Shown: piece by piece, positions 5,568 through 13,435 of the stretch
How positions within the stretch are numbered: the stretch's first letter is position 1
How the letters are laid out: each line of letters opens with the position of its first letter
Source: Patescibacteria group bacterium
GTDB taxonomy: Bacteria > Patescibacteriota > Patescibacteriia > UBA2196
Length of the DNA stretch: 44,473 bases
Reading direction: 5' to 3'
Assembly (NCBI GenBank): GCA_028748975.1
Contig: JAQTPI010000008.1
Span: 1-44,473 of the forward strand
Notes under the pieces: model-generated
The model's database searches: none
What the model was told of the DNA's origin: nothing
Seen by the model: the letters and a program-made list of their open reading frames with translations, nothing else
Position numbers and translations under genes: made by a program

Positions 5568-8500
5568 CTAAACCACAATACTCACAATTTTCCCTTTGAT
5601 ATAAATTATTTTTTTCGGTTCCTTGCCGTCCAGCCATTTTTTGACTTTGGGTGAAGCGAGCACAACTGATTTTATTTCATCTTCACTGGCTTTGATGGAA
5701 ATAGCGATGGCGTCGCGCAGTTTGCCGTTAATTTGCACGCCGATTTCGATTTCATCAGCCACGATTAATTTCGGATCATATTCGGGCCAGCTTTCAAATA
5801 GAATAGATTTCTTATGACCGAGTTGCGACCAAATTTCTTCCGAGAGGTGCGGGGCGAATGGTGATAAAATCGTAATTAGTAACTCGTAATCCGTAACTCG
5901 TAACTCGGGCTGTTTTTCCATTTCATTCACCAAAATCATCATTGCGGAAATTGCTGTATTAAACCTCATGTTTTCAATATCTTCGCCAACTTTTTTAATA
6001 GTCTGATGTAATAAAGTTAATAATTTTTTATCCCCGATTTCTGATTTCTGATTTCTGTTTACTTTCTCCTGCAAGTCCCAAACTTTATTTAAAAATCTAT
6101 AAACCCCCACCACGCCTTTGTCATCCCAAGGAATTTGCTGGTCAAACGGGCCCATGAACATTTCATAAAGACGGACGGTGTCAGCGCCAAATTTCTGAAC
6201 ATAATCATCAGGATTGATGACGTTGCCTTTGGATTTGCTCATTTTAATTCCGCCTTCGCCCAAAACCATGCCGTGGGCAGTGCGTTTTTTATATGGTTCA
6301 TTTCCACATTCACGCGGCACAGCATTAATGTCGTATAAAAATTTCCAAACAAAGCGAGAATACAAAAGATGCAAGGTGGTGTGTTCCATGCCGCCGTTAT
6401 ACCAATCAACCGGCAGCCAGTATTTGGCTTTTTTAGGATCCACCATCATCTTGTTATTTTTCGGGTCGCAATAACGGATGAAATACCAATTGGAACCGGC
6501 CCAGTTGGGCATGACATCGGTTTCACGTTTGGCCGGCCCGCCGCAAACAGGGCATTTGGTATTAATCCAATCCGTGGCTTTGGCCAAAGGCGAGTCGCCG
6601 GAATCGGTCGGCATAAAATCTTCAATTTCCGGCAGAACAACTGGCAATTCATTTTCAGGAACAGGAACCCAGCCATTATTTTCAAGTTCAGCAAACTCTT
6701 TTAAAATTTCCGGAAATTCTTTAATTCCATAACCCTCATTAAAATGTCCTTTATTTTCAAAAACAATAAATTCTGGATTTAATGCTTTATATTCTTTTTT
6801 GGCATCCGAGGCAATAATAAAAGGATCATTTTCAGATAAATAGACAACCTTTTTTTCAGCTAATTTATTTAAAATTTTCCAGTCCGGTTCTTCACCACAA
6901 AAATCTTTTGCTACCTCTAAATCGCTTTCGTCAAATCCGGCTTTTCTTAAGCCTTCTAAATTCAAACAATTTTTACCAGCCGGCCCGACTAAAATTAATT
7001 TTTTTACCGCTAAATTGTTTTTTTCAATAAACTTACAAGCAGCAGGCGCGCCTAAACTGTGGCCGATTACCATCAAGTCGCCCGCAAACTTATCTTTTAA
7101 TTTTTCCAGAGATTCTAACCATTCTTCTAATTTTGGACTGTCAGTATTGGGCATATCTGGGATAAAAATATTTATCCCCCTTGCTTCCATTTCTTTTTTA
7201 AACCAAGGAAACCAATTTTCTTGCGAATGGCCACCAAAACCATGAATTATTAGGACGGTTGTTTTTTTCTTGGCGCAGGTTTCGCAATAAACCATCGGAA
7301 TCGGCTCGCCCCAATATCTTTGGCGGGAGAAAATCCAGTCGTGAAGTTTGTAGTTGACGGTTTTTTTACCAATTCCTTTTTCTTCCAACCAGGCGGTAAT
7401 TTTTTCTTTAAATTCAACCGTGGTTAATCCATCAAACTCGCCGGAATTAATTGCCACGCCATCACCAATAAAACACTCTTCTTTTGTTTTAATGTTTTCA
7501 TGTTTTAATGCTTTAATGTCTTTCACTACTTCCACGATTTCCAAACCATATTTTTTAGCAAATTCATAATCTCGAGTGTCGTGCGCGGGCACGGCCATGA
7601 TGGCGCCGGTGCCGTAACCCATTAAAACATAATCAGCGACAAAAATCGGAATTTCTTTATTATTGACCGGATTAATGGCTTTAATGCCTTTCAACTCCAC
7701 GCCGGTTTTTTCTTTGGCCAAATCCGTGCGTTCTATGTCTGTTTTCTTTTTTGATTCCTCAATATATTTTTTGACTTCTCCAAAATTCGAAATTCGAGAT
7801 TCGAAATTCGAAATTATTTCATGTTCTGGCGCCACAACCATAAACGTCGCACCAAACAAAGTGTCGGGGCGGGTGGTGAAAACCTTAAGGGTATCGGCAA
7901 CCCCTCCGGTTCGCTCGGAGCGAACCACCTCCCCTTCGGAAGGGGAGGATATCCCCTCCTTTCGAAGGAGGGGTGCCCCGACAGCAGTCGAGGGCGGGGT
8001 GGTTGTAATGGAAAAATCAACTTCCGCGCCTTCGCTGCGGCCGATCCAATTAATTTGCTGGGTTTTGATTTTTTCCAGATAATCAACGGTGCCTAAATCA
8101 TCAATCAAACGGTCGGCATATTTGGTGATGCGGAGTATCCACTGCTCTTTTTCTTTTTGCACGACTTCTCCGCCGCAGCGCTCACACTTGCCATTAACCA
8201 CTTCTTCGTTGGCCAAACCGACTTTACAAGAGGTGCACCAATTAATCGCTTCTTTGGCTTTGTAGGCCAAACCGTTTTTAAACATTTGAAGAAAAATCCA
8301 CTGCGTCCATTTATAATAATCTTCGTCGGTGGTGGAAAAGACTCGCGACCAATCAAAACCAAAACCAAGCGATTTTAATTGGCGCGTAAAAATCTGAATA
8401 TTTTTTTCCGTAATAATTTTGGGATTGACGCCCATTTTGATGGCATAGTTTTCCGTGGGCAAACCAAAAGAATCAAAACCAATCGGATAGAGAACATTAA

Positions 8501-8711
8501 AACCCTCCATTTTGCGCTTGCGGCAGATGATATCCATGGCGGTGTTGGAACGCGGGTGGCCGGTGTGGAGGCCGTCGCCGGAAGGATAGGGAAACTCAAT
8601 CAAGCCGTAAAATTTCGGCTTTTTTTCGTCCACTTCCACTTCAAAAATCTTTTGGTCAGCCCAAATTTTTTGCCACTTCTTTTCTATTTCTTTGTGGTTG
8701 TATTTTTCCAT
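5568..8711 (-). CDS. leuS: Leucyl-tRNA synthetase with an embedded alpha/beta-hydrolase domain
   Basis: 1047 aa from ATG 8711 (MEKYNHKEIEKKWQ). The longer open frame upstream is only repeat DNA. Charges tRNA-Leu. Class I motifs are present: HTGH (49-52) and KMSKS (823-827); Cys pairs WCTSCK and CERCGG; editing-domain TTRPDTLFGA and YGTGAIMAVPAHD; C-terminal anticodon-binding region. Between PMVYCETC and WVPVPENELPVVLP, normally nearly contiguous, lie about 195 extra residues (482-676) with an alpha/beta-hydrolase pattern: HGFGG (490-494), GHSLGA (550-555, Ser552), NDP (Asp629), GHF (His656). Residues 236-274 come from a palindromic repeat, and SNFESRISNF and NQKSEIGDK from short tandem words. 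No Shine-Dalgarno sequence. All synthetase signatures look intact. Confidence 0.95.
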   Translation of the reverse strand: MEKYNHKEIEKKWQKIWADQKIFEVEVDEKKPKFYGLIEFPYPSGDGLHTGHPRSNTAMDIICRKRKMEGFNVLYPIGFDSFGLPTENYAIKMGVNPKIITEKNIQIFTRQLKSLGFGFDWSRVFSTTDEDYYKWTQWIFLQMFKNGLAYKAKEAINWCTSCKVGLANEEVVNGKCERCGGEVVQKEKEQWILRITKYADRLIDDLGTVDYLEKIKTQQINWIGRSEGAEVDFSITTTPPSTAVGAPLLRKEGISSPSEGEVVRSERTGGVADTLKVFTTRPDTLFGATFMVVAPEHEIISNFESRISNFGEVKKYIEESKKKTDIERTDLAKEKTGVELKGIKAINPVNNKEIPIFVADYVLMGYGTGAIMAVPAHDTRDYEFAKKYGLEIVEVVKDIKALKHENIKTKEECFIGDGVAINSGEFDGLTTVEFKEKITAWLEEKGIGKKTVNYKLHDWIFSRQRYWGEPIPMVYCETCAKKKTTVLIIHGFGGHSQENWFPWFKKEMEARGINIFIPDMPNTDSPKLEEWLESLEKLKDKFAGDLMVIGHSLGAPAACKFIEKNNLAVKKLILVGPAGKNCLNLEGLRKAGFDESDLEVAKDFCGEEPDWKILNKLAEKKVVYLSENDPFIIASDAKKEYKALNPEFIVFENKGHFNEGYGIKEFPEILKEFAELENNGWVPVPENELPVVLPEIEDFMPTDSGDSPLAKATDWINTKCPVCGGPAKRETDVMPNWAGSNWYFIRYCDPKNNKMMVDPKKAKYWLPVDWYNGGMEHTTLHLLYSRFVWKFLYDINAVPRECGNEPYKKRTAHGMVLGEGGIKMSKSKGNVINPDDYVQKFGADTVRLYEMFMGPFDQQIPWDDKGVVGVYRFLNKVWDLQEKVNRNQKSEIGDKKLLTLLHQTIKKVGEDIENMRFNTAISAMMILVNEMEKQPELRVTDYELLITILSPFAPHLSEEIWSQLGHKKSILFESWPEYDPKLIVADEIEIGVQINGKLRDAIAISIKASEDEIKSVVLASPKVKKWLDGKEPKKIIYIKGKIVSIVV
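6684..7268 (-). other. Embedded serine-hydrolase (alpha/beta fold) domain inside leuS
   Basis: Codons 482-676 of leuS. TTVLIIHGFGG forms strand and oxyanion loop, LMVIGHSLGAPAACKFIE the nucleophile elbow, KKLILVGPAG the next strand, VVYLSENDPFI the acid and FENKGHF the histidine. Overall it resembles the small RBBP9/YdeN-type serine hydrolases, with the triad Ser552-Asp629-His656 intact. Substrate unknown. Confidence 0.85.
7899..8008. repeat. Double-hairpin repeat read in frame inside leuS
   Basis: Contains CCCCTCCTTTCGAAGGAGGGG-like and CCTCCCCTTCGGAAGGGGAGG-like inverted repeats plus GGGGTGGTTGT. Homologous pieces are in fmt and truB. It encodes TPPSTAVGAPLLRKEGI and following residues, between the SEGAEVDF strand and the editing-domain TTRPDTLFG motif. 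Confidence 0.9.
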
Positions 8712-8723
8712 AGGTTTCTGTTT

Positions 8724-8802
8724 GTCATCCCGGGCCGAGACCCGGGATCCAGGAATTGTTTTTCTGGATTCCCTCCGCCAGCTGGCGGATCGCGGGAATG
8801 AC
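8724..8802. repeat. GTCATCCCG...CGGGAATGAC palindromic repeat in the leuS leader
   Basis: Inner hairpins CCCGGGCCGAGACCCGGG and CCGCCAGCTGGCGG. It lies 13 bases upstream of the leuS ATG and is open in the leuS frame, which falsely lengthens the predicted protein. Confidence 0.85.
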
Positions 8803-8847
8803 AAATCCAATATTCTCATTTTACCAGTCCCCCGCCTTTTTGGCAAG

Positions 8848-8880
8848 AAAAAAACCTCCGCCGGAAAACCGGAGGAGGCG
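8848..8880 (-). terminator. Terminator of the second receiver-like gene
   Basis: CCTCCGCCGG-AAAA-CCGGAGGAGG hairpin with a run of T on the minus strand. Nearly the same as the terminator at 9475-9506. Confidence 0.8.
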
Positions 8881-8896
8881 GGTGTAAAAAACATAT

Positions 8897-9349
8897 CTAA
8901 TCCTTTGGAGAAAGGTCTTTAATGGCTGTGCCAATATCAGTCAGTCGTACTGGTCTTTGAAGGAGACGGAAGCGTCCATTATTTATTTTACCGATCTTTT
9001 CGGCCGCAAGTATGATTCCCATGTTGCAAAGACGAGTTAACATAATCAATGGCACCGAAGAGCCGGACGGACCAGTGATTTCACTTTGACGAATTCTTTT
9101 TATGAAGTTCAGACCAAATTCCTGTAAATCCACATTTTCATAACCGGACGGTGTTTTTCTTCTATTCTCCGGAACGACAGTTTCAAAAATGATAAGGTCA
9201 AAACACTGTTTTTGAAACAACCTTTCGGCTTGGACAATATTTTTGGTGAAACAGACGTTTTCTATTTTAAGATAATTTTTCAAATAATCAATGACTGAAT
9301 CTGTTGCAAAACAAAATTCATCGGCGTCAAAATAGAGAATCTGGGTCAT
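8897..9349 (-). CDS. Degenerate receiver-like protein
   Basis: 150 aa from ATG 9349, chosen because GGAGG lies eight bases upstream; the longer frame starts within the conserved leader. Receiver-like layout: QILYFDADEFCFATDSVIDYL, then FDLIIFETVVPENRR where the phosphoacceptor Asp is replaced by Glu56, then VPLIMLTRL and FRLLQRPVRLTDIGTAI, the last resembling the Lys-Pro and helix 5 region. A Glu at the acceptor site could mimic permanent phosphorylation; this is inference. No output domain. Own promoter (9426-9454) and terminator (8848-8880). Its leader and terminator are near copies of those of the next gene (9529-9912), though the proteins are unrelated. Confidence 0.65.
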   Translation of the reverse strand: MTQILYFDADEFCFATDSVIDYLKNYLKIENVCFTKNIVQAERLFQKQCFDLIIFETVVPENRRKTPSGYENVDLQEFGLNFIKRIRQSEITGPSGSSVPLIMLTRLCNMGIILAAEKIGKINNGRFRLLQRPVRLTDIGTAIKDLSPKD

Positions 9350-9425
9350 GTTTTTCCTCCTTCTTTTTGCCCGCTTTCTGGCGGAACTGGTGATGGGTTT
9401 TGAAACAACAATTTTAAGCAATTAA

Positions 9426-9454
9426 AGCTTAGCACGGTTAAAAATTATTGTCAA
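9426..9454 (-). promoter_or_regulatory. Promoter TTGACA-N17-TAAGCT (extended TGC), duplicated leader copy 1
   Basis: The -35 is at 9449-9454 and the -10 at 9426-9431. The whole stretch from here to the ATG is almost identical to 9910-10015. Confidence 0.75.
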
Positions 9455-9474
9455 ACTCCCCGCCTTTTTGACAA

Positions 9475-9506
9475 GAAAAAACCTCCACCGGAAAACCGAA
9501 GGAGGT
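9475..9506 (-). terminator. Terminator of the 9529-9912 gene
   Basis: ACCTCCACCGG-AAAA-CCGAAGGAGGT hairpin with a T run on the minus strand, just upstream of the next cassette's promoter. Confidence 0.8.
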
Positions 9507-9528
9507 GTATGTTGTTTGTTGAAAACGA

Positions 9529-9912
9529 TTATTTTTTCAAATTTTTGGCATCGGTTACAAAATGCCAATTGACATACAAAAATTTTCCATCAGAATATCT
9601 GAATACTAACCAGGTACTCCCCGGTCTTGCCAAATAGTAATCTTGAATAAAAATAGGAAAAAGACTTCGTTTATAGCCAAGGTATTCTACTTTTCTGGCT
9701 AAAACTCTTGGATCGCCAATTGCCAATCTGACCCAAGTTCCTTTTTTCATACGTAAGGATAAACGCGGCAAATGACTTGCACAACTGCCCACAACTTGCT
9801 CTGGTAATTTTTTTTCAGAAACAGCCACCATGATAAGGGGATTTCCTTCAAGATTCTGGGTTTCTTTGTAGGGATCATAAAAATAGTATTTCTTTTCTTT
9901 TTGTTTTACCAT
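9529..9912 (-). CDS. Protein of unknown function (127 aa)
   Basis: Start ATG 9912, supported by GGAGG eight bases upstream. The basic N-terminus (MVKQKEKKYYFYDPYKE) is followed by a mixed strand-rich sequence with GNPLIMVAVSEKKLP, GTWVRLAIGDPRVLARKVEYLGY and GSTWLVFRYSDGKFLYVNWHF. No membrane segment or signal peptide. I do not recognise the family. The leader and terminator match those of the neighbouring receiver-like gene, which suggests common regulation of two separately transcribed genes. Confidence 0.65.
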   Translation of the reverse strand: MVKQKEKKYYFYDPYKETQNLEGNPLIMVAVSEKKLPEQVVGSCASHLPRLSLRMKKGTWVRLAIGDPRVLARKVEYLGYKRSLFPIFIQDYYLARPGSTWLVFRYSDGKFLYVNWHFVTDAKNLKK

Positions 9913-10015
9913 GTTTTTCCTCCCTCTTTCTCCGCTTTTTGGCGGGACTGGTGATGGGTTTTGAAACAACAATTTTAAGCAATTAAAGCTTAGCACGGTT
10001 AAAAATTATTGTCAA
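9910..10015 (-). repeat. Duplicated leader/promoter segment (copy 2; copy 1 is 9347-9454)
   Basis: From the start codon back through the ribosome site, GGTGATGGGTTTTGAAAC and the promoter, the two copies differ only in a short C/T-rich piece near the ribosome site. Confidence 0.9.
9987..10015 (-). promoter_or_regulatory. Promoter TTGACA-N17-TAAGCT for the 9529-9912 gene
   Basis: The -35 is at 10010-10015 and the -10 at 9987-9992. The -35 overlaps that of the divergent + strand promoter at 10009-10037. Confidence 0.75.
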
Positions 10016-10037
10016 ATGGGGATAAAAATGCTACACT
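10009..10037 (+). promoter_or_regulatory. Promoter TTGTCA-N17-TACACT (extended TGC) for the LysM/M23 gene
   Basis: The -35 is at 10009-10014 and the -10 at 10032-10037, with TGC before the -10. Divergent from, and sharing -35 bases with, the minus-strand promoter. Confidence 0.65.
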
Positions 10038-10073
10038 GGTAGATGGTAAAAGTTTGTAGATTTATGCTTAAAT

Positions 10074-10188
10074 TGTCATTCTAATTATACACGCCTAGCG
10101 GCGAATTGACCCCCTCGCACTCCCCCTTGTTAAGGGGGAGATAACCACGACGAGATTCTTCTCCGCCAGCTGGCGGATCAGAATGACA
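10074..10188. repeat. Composite palindromic repeat TGTCATTCT...AGAATGACA
   Basis: The ends are inverted repeats. Inside are CGCCTAGCGGCG, a CTCCCCCTT/AAGGGGGAG hairpin and CCGCCAGCTGGCGG. The right end supplies the ATG of the LysM/M23 gene. Confidence 0.85.
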
Positions 10189-11568
10189 CACGAGAAAAAT
10201 CATATTTCTCTTCGACTCAAAAAATTTGGGCTCACTATTATAAACTCGGTTGTCGCCGGGCTGATTTTTTTATTCAAAATTGTCCGCCCAGTTTTTGGCT
10301 GGCTCTGGCTGATTGCTAAATTTTTGGGCATCATGTTTTTCAAAATTTTCATTTTGACCGCCTATAAAATTTATCTCAAAAGCAAAAACAAAATCCACCA
10401 AAAAAAAGCCGGCGGCGCGTCTTTTTTTAATCTTTTTTCCAGCAAAAATACGGTTTATGTTTTGATACTTTTGGCCGGTGTTTTAATTTTCATCAATAAT
10501 TTACAAACCAAATCCACTTTGGCTGAGGAGCTGGGCCGCGGCAGCATGATTTTTGAACTGGCCAAAACTGATGAATTCTCGGAAATCAAAGAAGGAGCGG
10601 TGATTGTTTTGCCGGAAACCGAAAAACAAAAAATAGAAAAAACCAACGGCGCTAAAAATCAAAACACCACGACGCCCGGCAGTGTTTTGGATACCGCCTT
10701 AACCAAACAAACGCAAATCACGGGCAGCAGCGAATCCATGGAAAACACTCTGGCGCAAAATAATAATCCAATTAATTTGGGTGTTTTGGTGCGGACATCG
10801 GCGCCGACCACCATGGGCACTTTGCCAGAACGAAAAGAAATTATTACCTACGCGGTGGCGGGTGGTGACACCGTGGCCAGTATTGCCAAAAAATTCGGTT
10901 TATCAATCAACACTATTCTTTGGGAAAATAAATTATCAAGCGCCAGCTTAATCCGACCGGGCCAGATTTTGACAATTTTACCAACTTCCGGCGTTTCCTA
11001 CACCGTGGCCAAAAAAGACACCTTGGCCACCATTGCCAAAAAATATGGATTGGATCAAGAACAGATTCTTTCCGCTAATAGTTTAGCTTCGGCCAATGAC
11101 ATTAAAGCCGGACAAAAATTGGTAATTCCTGGCGGCCGGCCGCCAGCCGCGCCCAAAACCACCACCTCAGGCTTGGCCTCAGCTGGTAATTTAGGCACGG
11201 CGCTGCGGCGCCTGGGCGGTTTAATTTGGCCCACGATTTCCAAGCACATTACTCAATATTTTACTTGGCGCCATTCGGGTTTGGATATTGGCAGCAAACT
11301 TGGTTTGCCAATTTATGCCGCCTTGGACGGGGTGGTGACGCACGCCGGCTGGGGCACCGGCTATGGCAATTATGTTGATGTTGATCACGGCGGCGGCAAG
11401 AAAACGCGCTATGGCCACATGTCAAAAATTTATGTGAATAAAGGACAAACGGTGCGCCAAGGCGAAGCCATCGGCGCCATTGGTTCCACCGGCTGGTCCA
11501 CTGGCCCGCATTTGCATTTTGAATATATTGTTAATGGCAGCAAGATGAATCCGCTGAGCTACCTCTAA
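10183..11568 (+). CDS. Membrane-anchored LysM and M23 peptidase (cell-wall endopeptidase)
   Basis: 461 aa. Three hydrophobic segments occupy about 17-60 and 90-106. A low-complexity Thr/Asn linker leads to two LysM peptidoglycan-binding repeats (221-267, VAGGDTVASIAKKFGLS; 271-316, VAKKDTLATIAKKYGLD) and a C-terminal M23 metallopeptidase (about 355-455). Zinc ligands are visible: HSGLD (His364, Asp368) and HLH (His443/His445). M23 enzymes cut peptidoglycan cross-bridges during growth or division. The ATG at 10183 is part of the palindromic repeat's GAATGAC end, and no Shine-Dalgarno sequence is present. A later start is possible but would cut into the first hydrophobic segment. Confidence 0.9.
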   Translation: MTHEKNHISLRLKKFGLTIINSVVAGLIFLFKIVRPVFGWLWLIAKFLGIMFFKIFILTAYKIYLKSKNKIHQKKAGGASFFNLFSSKNTVYVLILLAGVLIFINNLQTKSTLAEELGRGSMIFELAKTDEFSEIKEGAVIVLPETEKQKIEKTNGAKNQNTTTPGSVLDTALTKQTQITGSSESMENTLAQNNNPINLGVLVRTSAPTTMGTLPERKEIITYAVAGGDTVASIAKKFGLSINTILWENKLSSASLIRPGQILTILPTSGVSYTVAKKDTLATIAKKYGLDQEQILSANSLASANDIKAGQKLVIPGGRPPAAPKTTTSGLASAGNLGTALRRLGGLIWPTISKHITQYFTWRHSGLDIGSKLGLPIYAALDGVVTHAGWGTGYGNYVDVDHGGGKKTRYGHMSKIYVNKGQTVRQGEAIGAIGSTGWSTGPHLHFEYIVNGSKMNPLSYL

Positions 11569-11610
11569 ACTAGTATTAGAGTATTAAAAGCAATAATAGT
11601 AATAAAAGTA

Positions 11611-11643
11611 AAAAGCGATTTCATAAAACAAAATCGCTTTTTT
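11611..11643. terminator. Bidirectional terminator between the M23 peptidase gene and pilB
   Basis: AAAAGCGATTT and AAATCGCTTTT arms with T runs on both strands, between two convergent genes. Confidence 0.8.
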
Positions 11644-11681
11644 ATATTACTACTAATACTTTATTACTTTTATTACTGTTA

Positions 11682-13433
11682 CTACTCCGCCACGCGGAAC
11701 ACCTCTTCCACACTGGTAATTCCTTCCGTGGCTTTAATGAGGCCGTCGGCAACCAGAGAAATCATGCCGGCGCTTTTAGCCAAGTCGCGGATTTTATATT
11801 CAGAAATTTCATTAGACAAAATCACTTGTTCAATTTCCGAAGTCATATTAAACATTTCATAAATGCCAATTTGCCCACGATAACCAATCTGGCTGCATTC
11901 TTCGCAACCAACTGCTGTAAAAAATTTAATTTGCTCTAAATTATCAAAATTTATTTCCCTGATTTCCGCTTTCTGATTTCCGATTTCTTTTAATATTTCC
12001 ATTACTTTTTGTTTAATTCCCGGCTCCAATTCAATTTCTTTTTTGCATTTTTGACACAAGCGCCGCACCAAGCGCTGGGCAATAATTAAATTCAAAGCCG
12101 GGGCGAGCAAATAGGGTTTGGCGCCCATGGCCAAAAATCGGGGAATGGCGCCGGCGGCATCGTTAGTATGCAAAGTTGATAAAACAAGATGGCCAGTCAG
12201 AGCGGCATTAAGGGCAATGTCCACGGTTTCCAAATCACGCATTTCACCCACCATTAAAACATCGGGGTCTTGACGCACAATGGAACGAAGGCCTTTGGCA
12301 AAAGTATAATCGGCGTTTTCATCAATCTGCGACTGATTGATGCCTTGGAGTTCATATTCAATTGGGTCTTCAATAGTAATTATTTTTGTTTCGGAATTAT
12401 TCAATTCATTTAAAATGGCATAAAGCGTGGTGGTTTTACCCGAGCCGGTCGGGCCAGTGGTGATGACCATGCCATTGGGGCGCCCGATTTCGCGGCGCAG
12501 TATTTTTTCCAAAGCCGGGCGGAGTCCTAAATCGGCAAATTTTAAACTGACGGATTTGGCCATTAACAATCTCATAACCACGGATTCGCCGTAGTTCGTG
12601 GGCAGGGTGGAAACACGCACGTCAATTTTGTCGCCAACCAAAAAAATGGAAAAACGGCCATCCTGCGGCTTGTCAGAGATATTTAATTTCAGTTCAGCCA
12701 AAAGCTTCAGGCGCGAAATCAATTGCTGCCAAATTGACGATTCCAAAGTAGCGGCGGTATGCAAGACGCCATCAATGCGGTAGCGCAGTTTCACGCCATC
12801 AACCTCACACTCAATATGGATGTCCGAGGCTTTGATTTTGACGCCAGCAGCAATAATTAAAGCCACCATCTGGGTCAGTGGCACATCTTTTAATTTTTGC
12901 GCGATATCAGACAGGGAATTAATGGAAGAAGAAACACTGGCAATATCCGCCTCGGTTATTTCCACCCCCCGCGACACTTCTTTAATTTTGGGCAAAGCGT
13001 CATAAAGTTTTCGCGCGGCTTCAAAACTGACCGTACTGGTTAAAAACCATTCGTTGTTTATTTTGCCAAAATTTTCCGGTAATTTTTTCTTAACTTCTTC
13101 CAATTGTTGAATGTTATCCTCGGCAATGGCCAGGCGCACCACGTTATGCGGCGCCAGATAAAAACAAATTGTTTTTTCCGCGAAAACAAACTCTTCTGAC
13201 AGTTGGCGCAAGATATCCGGTGGAATGGCAATGCCTTTCAAATTGACATAGCCCAAACCAAGTTCTTCGGCTTTTTTCTTAACTTCGTCTTCGTGTTCGC
13301 GTTCGCTCATGTCCTGCATCTTGCGCGCCAAAACAGCGCCGGCATCGGATTGTGCCGGAACTTTAATTGCCCCGCCGGGCTGCGCCGGCTTGGCCGAATC
13401 GTCGTGTTTCAATAAATCTTCTATTGAAGACAT
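11682..13433 (-). CDS. pilB: Type IV pilus assembly ATPase PilB (GspE/PilB family)
   Basis: 583 aa from ATG 13433 (MSSIEDLLKHDDS). The frame extends further upstream, but only through tandem AT-rich words. It has an N-terminal MshEN-like part (about 45-150), the core ATPase with Walker A GPTGSGKT (327-334), an Asp-box-like ITIEDPIEYEL, Walker B region DPDVLMVGEMRD and HTNDAAGAIPRF, and a C-terminal zinc site with CQKC and CEEC pairs. It powers pilin polymerisation from the inner face of the membrane. A short insert (about 480-495, NQKAEIREI) comes from a GATTTC-type tandem word. No Shine-Dalgarno sequence. No other pilus genes are in the window. Confidence 0.93.
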   Translation of the reverse strand: MSSIEDLLKHDDSAKPAQPGGAIKVPAQSDAGAVLARKMQDMSEREHEDEVKKKAEELGLGYVNLKGIAIPPDILRQLSEEFVFAEKTICFYLAPHNVVRLAIAEDNIQQLEEVKKKLPENFGKINNEWFLTSTVSFEAARKLYDALPKIKEVSRGVEITEADIASVSSSINSLSDIAQKLKDVPLTQMVALIIAAGVKIKASDIHIECEVDGVKLRYRIDGVLHTAATLESSIWQQLISRLKLLAELKLNISDKPQDGRFSIFLVGDKIDVRVSTLPTNYGESVVMRLLMAKSVSLKFADLGLRPALEKILRREIGRPNGMVITTGPTGSGKTTTLYAILNELNNSETKIITIEDPIEYELQGINQSQIDENADYTFAKGLRSIVRQDPDVLMVGEMRDLETVDIALNAALTGHLVLSTLHTNDAAGAIPRFLAMGAKPYLLAPALNLIIAQRLVRRLCQKCKKEIELEPGIKQKVMEILKEIGNQKAEIREINFDNLEQIKFFTAVGCEECSQIGYRGQIGIYEMFNMTSEIEQVILSNEISEYKIRDLAKSAGMISLVADGLIKATEGITSVEEVFRVAE

Positions 13434-13435
13434 AA

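Noticed and set aside
8712-8894. A 61-residue N-terminal extension of LeuRS
   Set aside because: It is the translation of the GTCATCCCG palindromic repeat and terminator-like DNA; family similarity begins at MEKYNHKEIEKKWQ (ATG 8711).
8897-9349. Functional two-component response regulator
   Set aside because: The phosphoacceptor Asp is Glu and no output domain or kinase is present.
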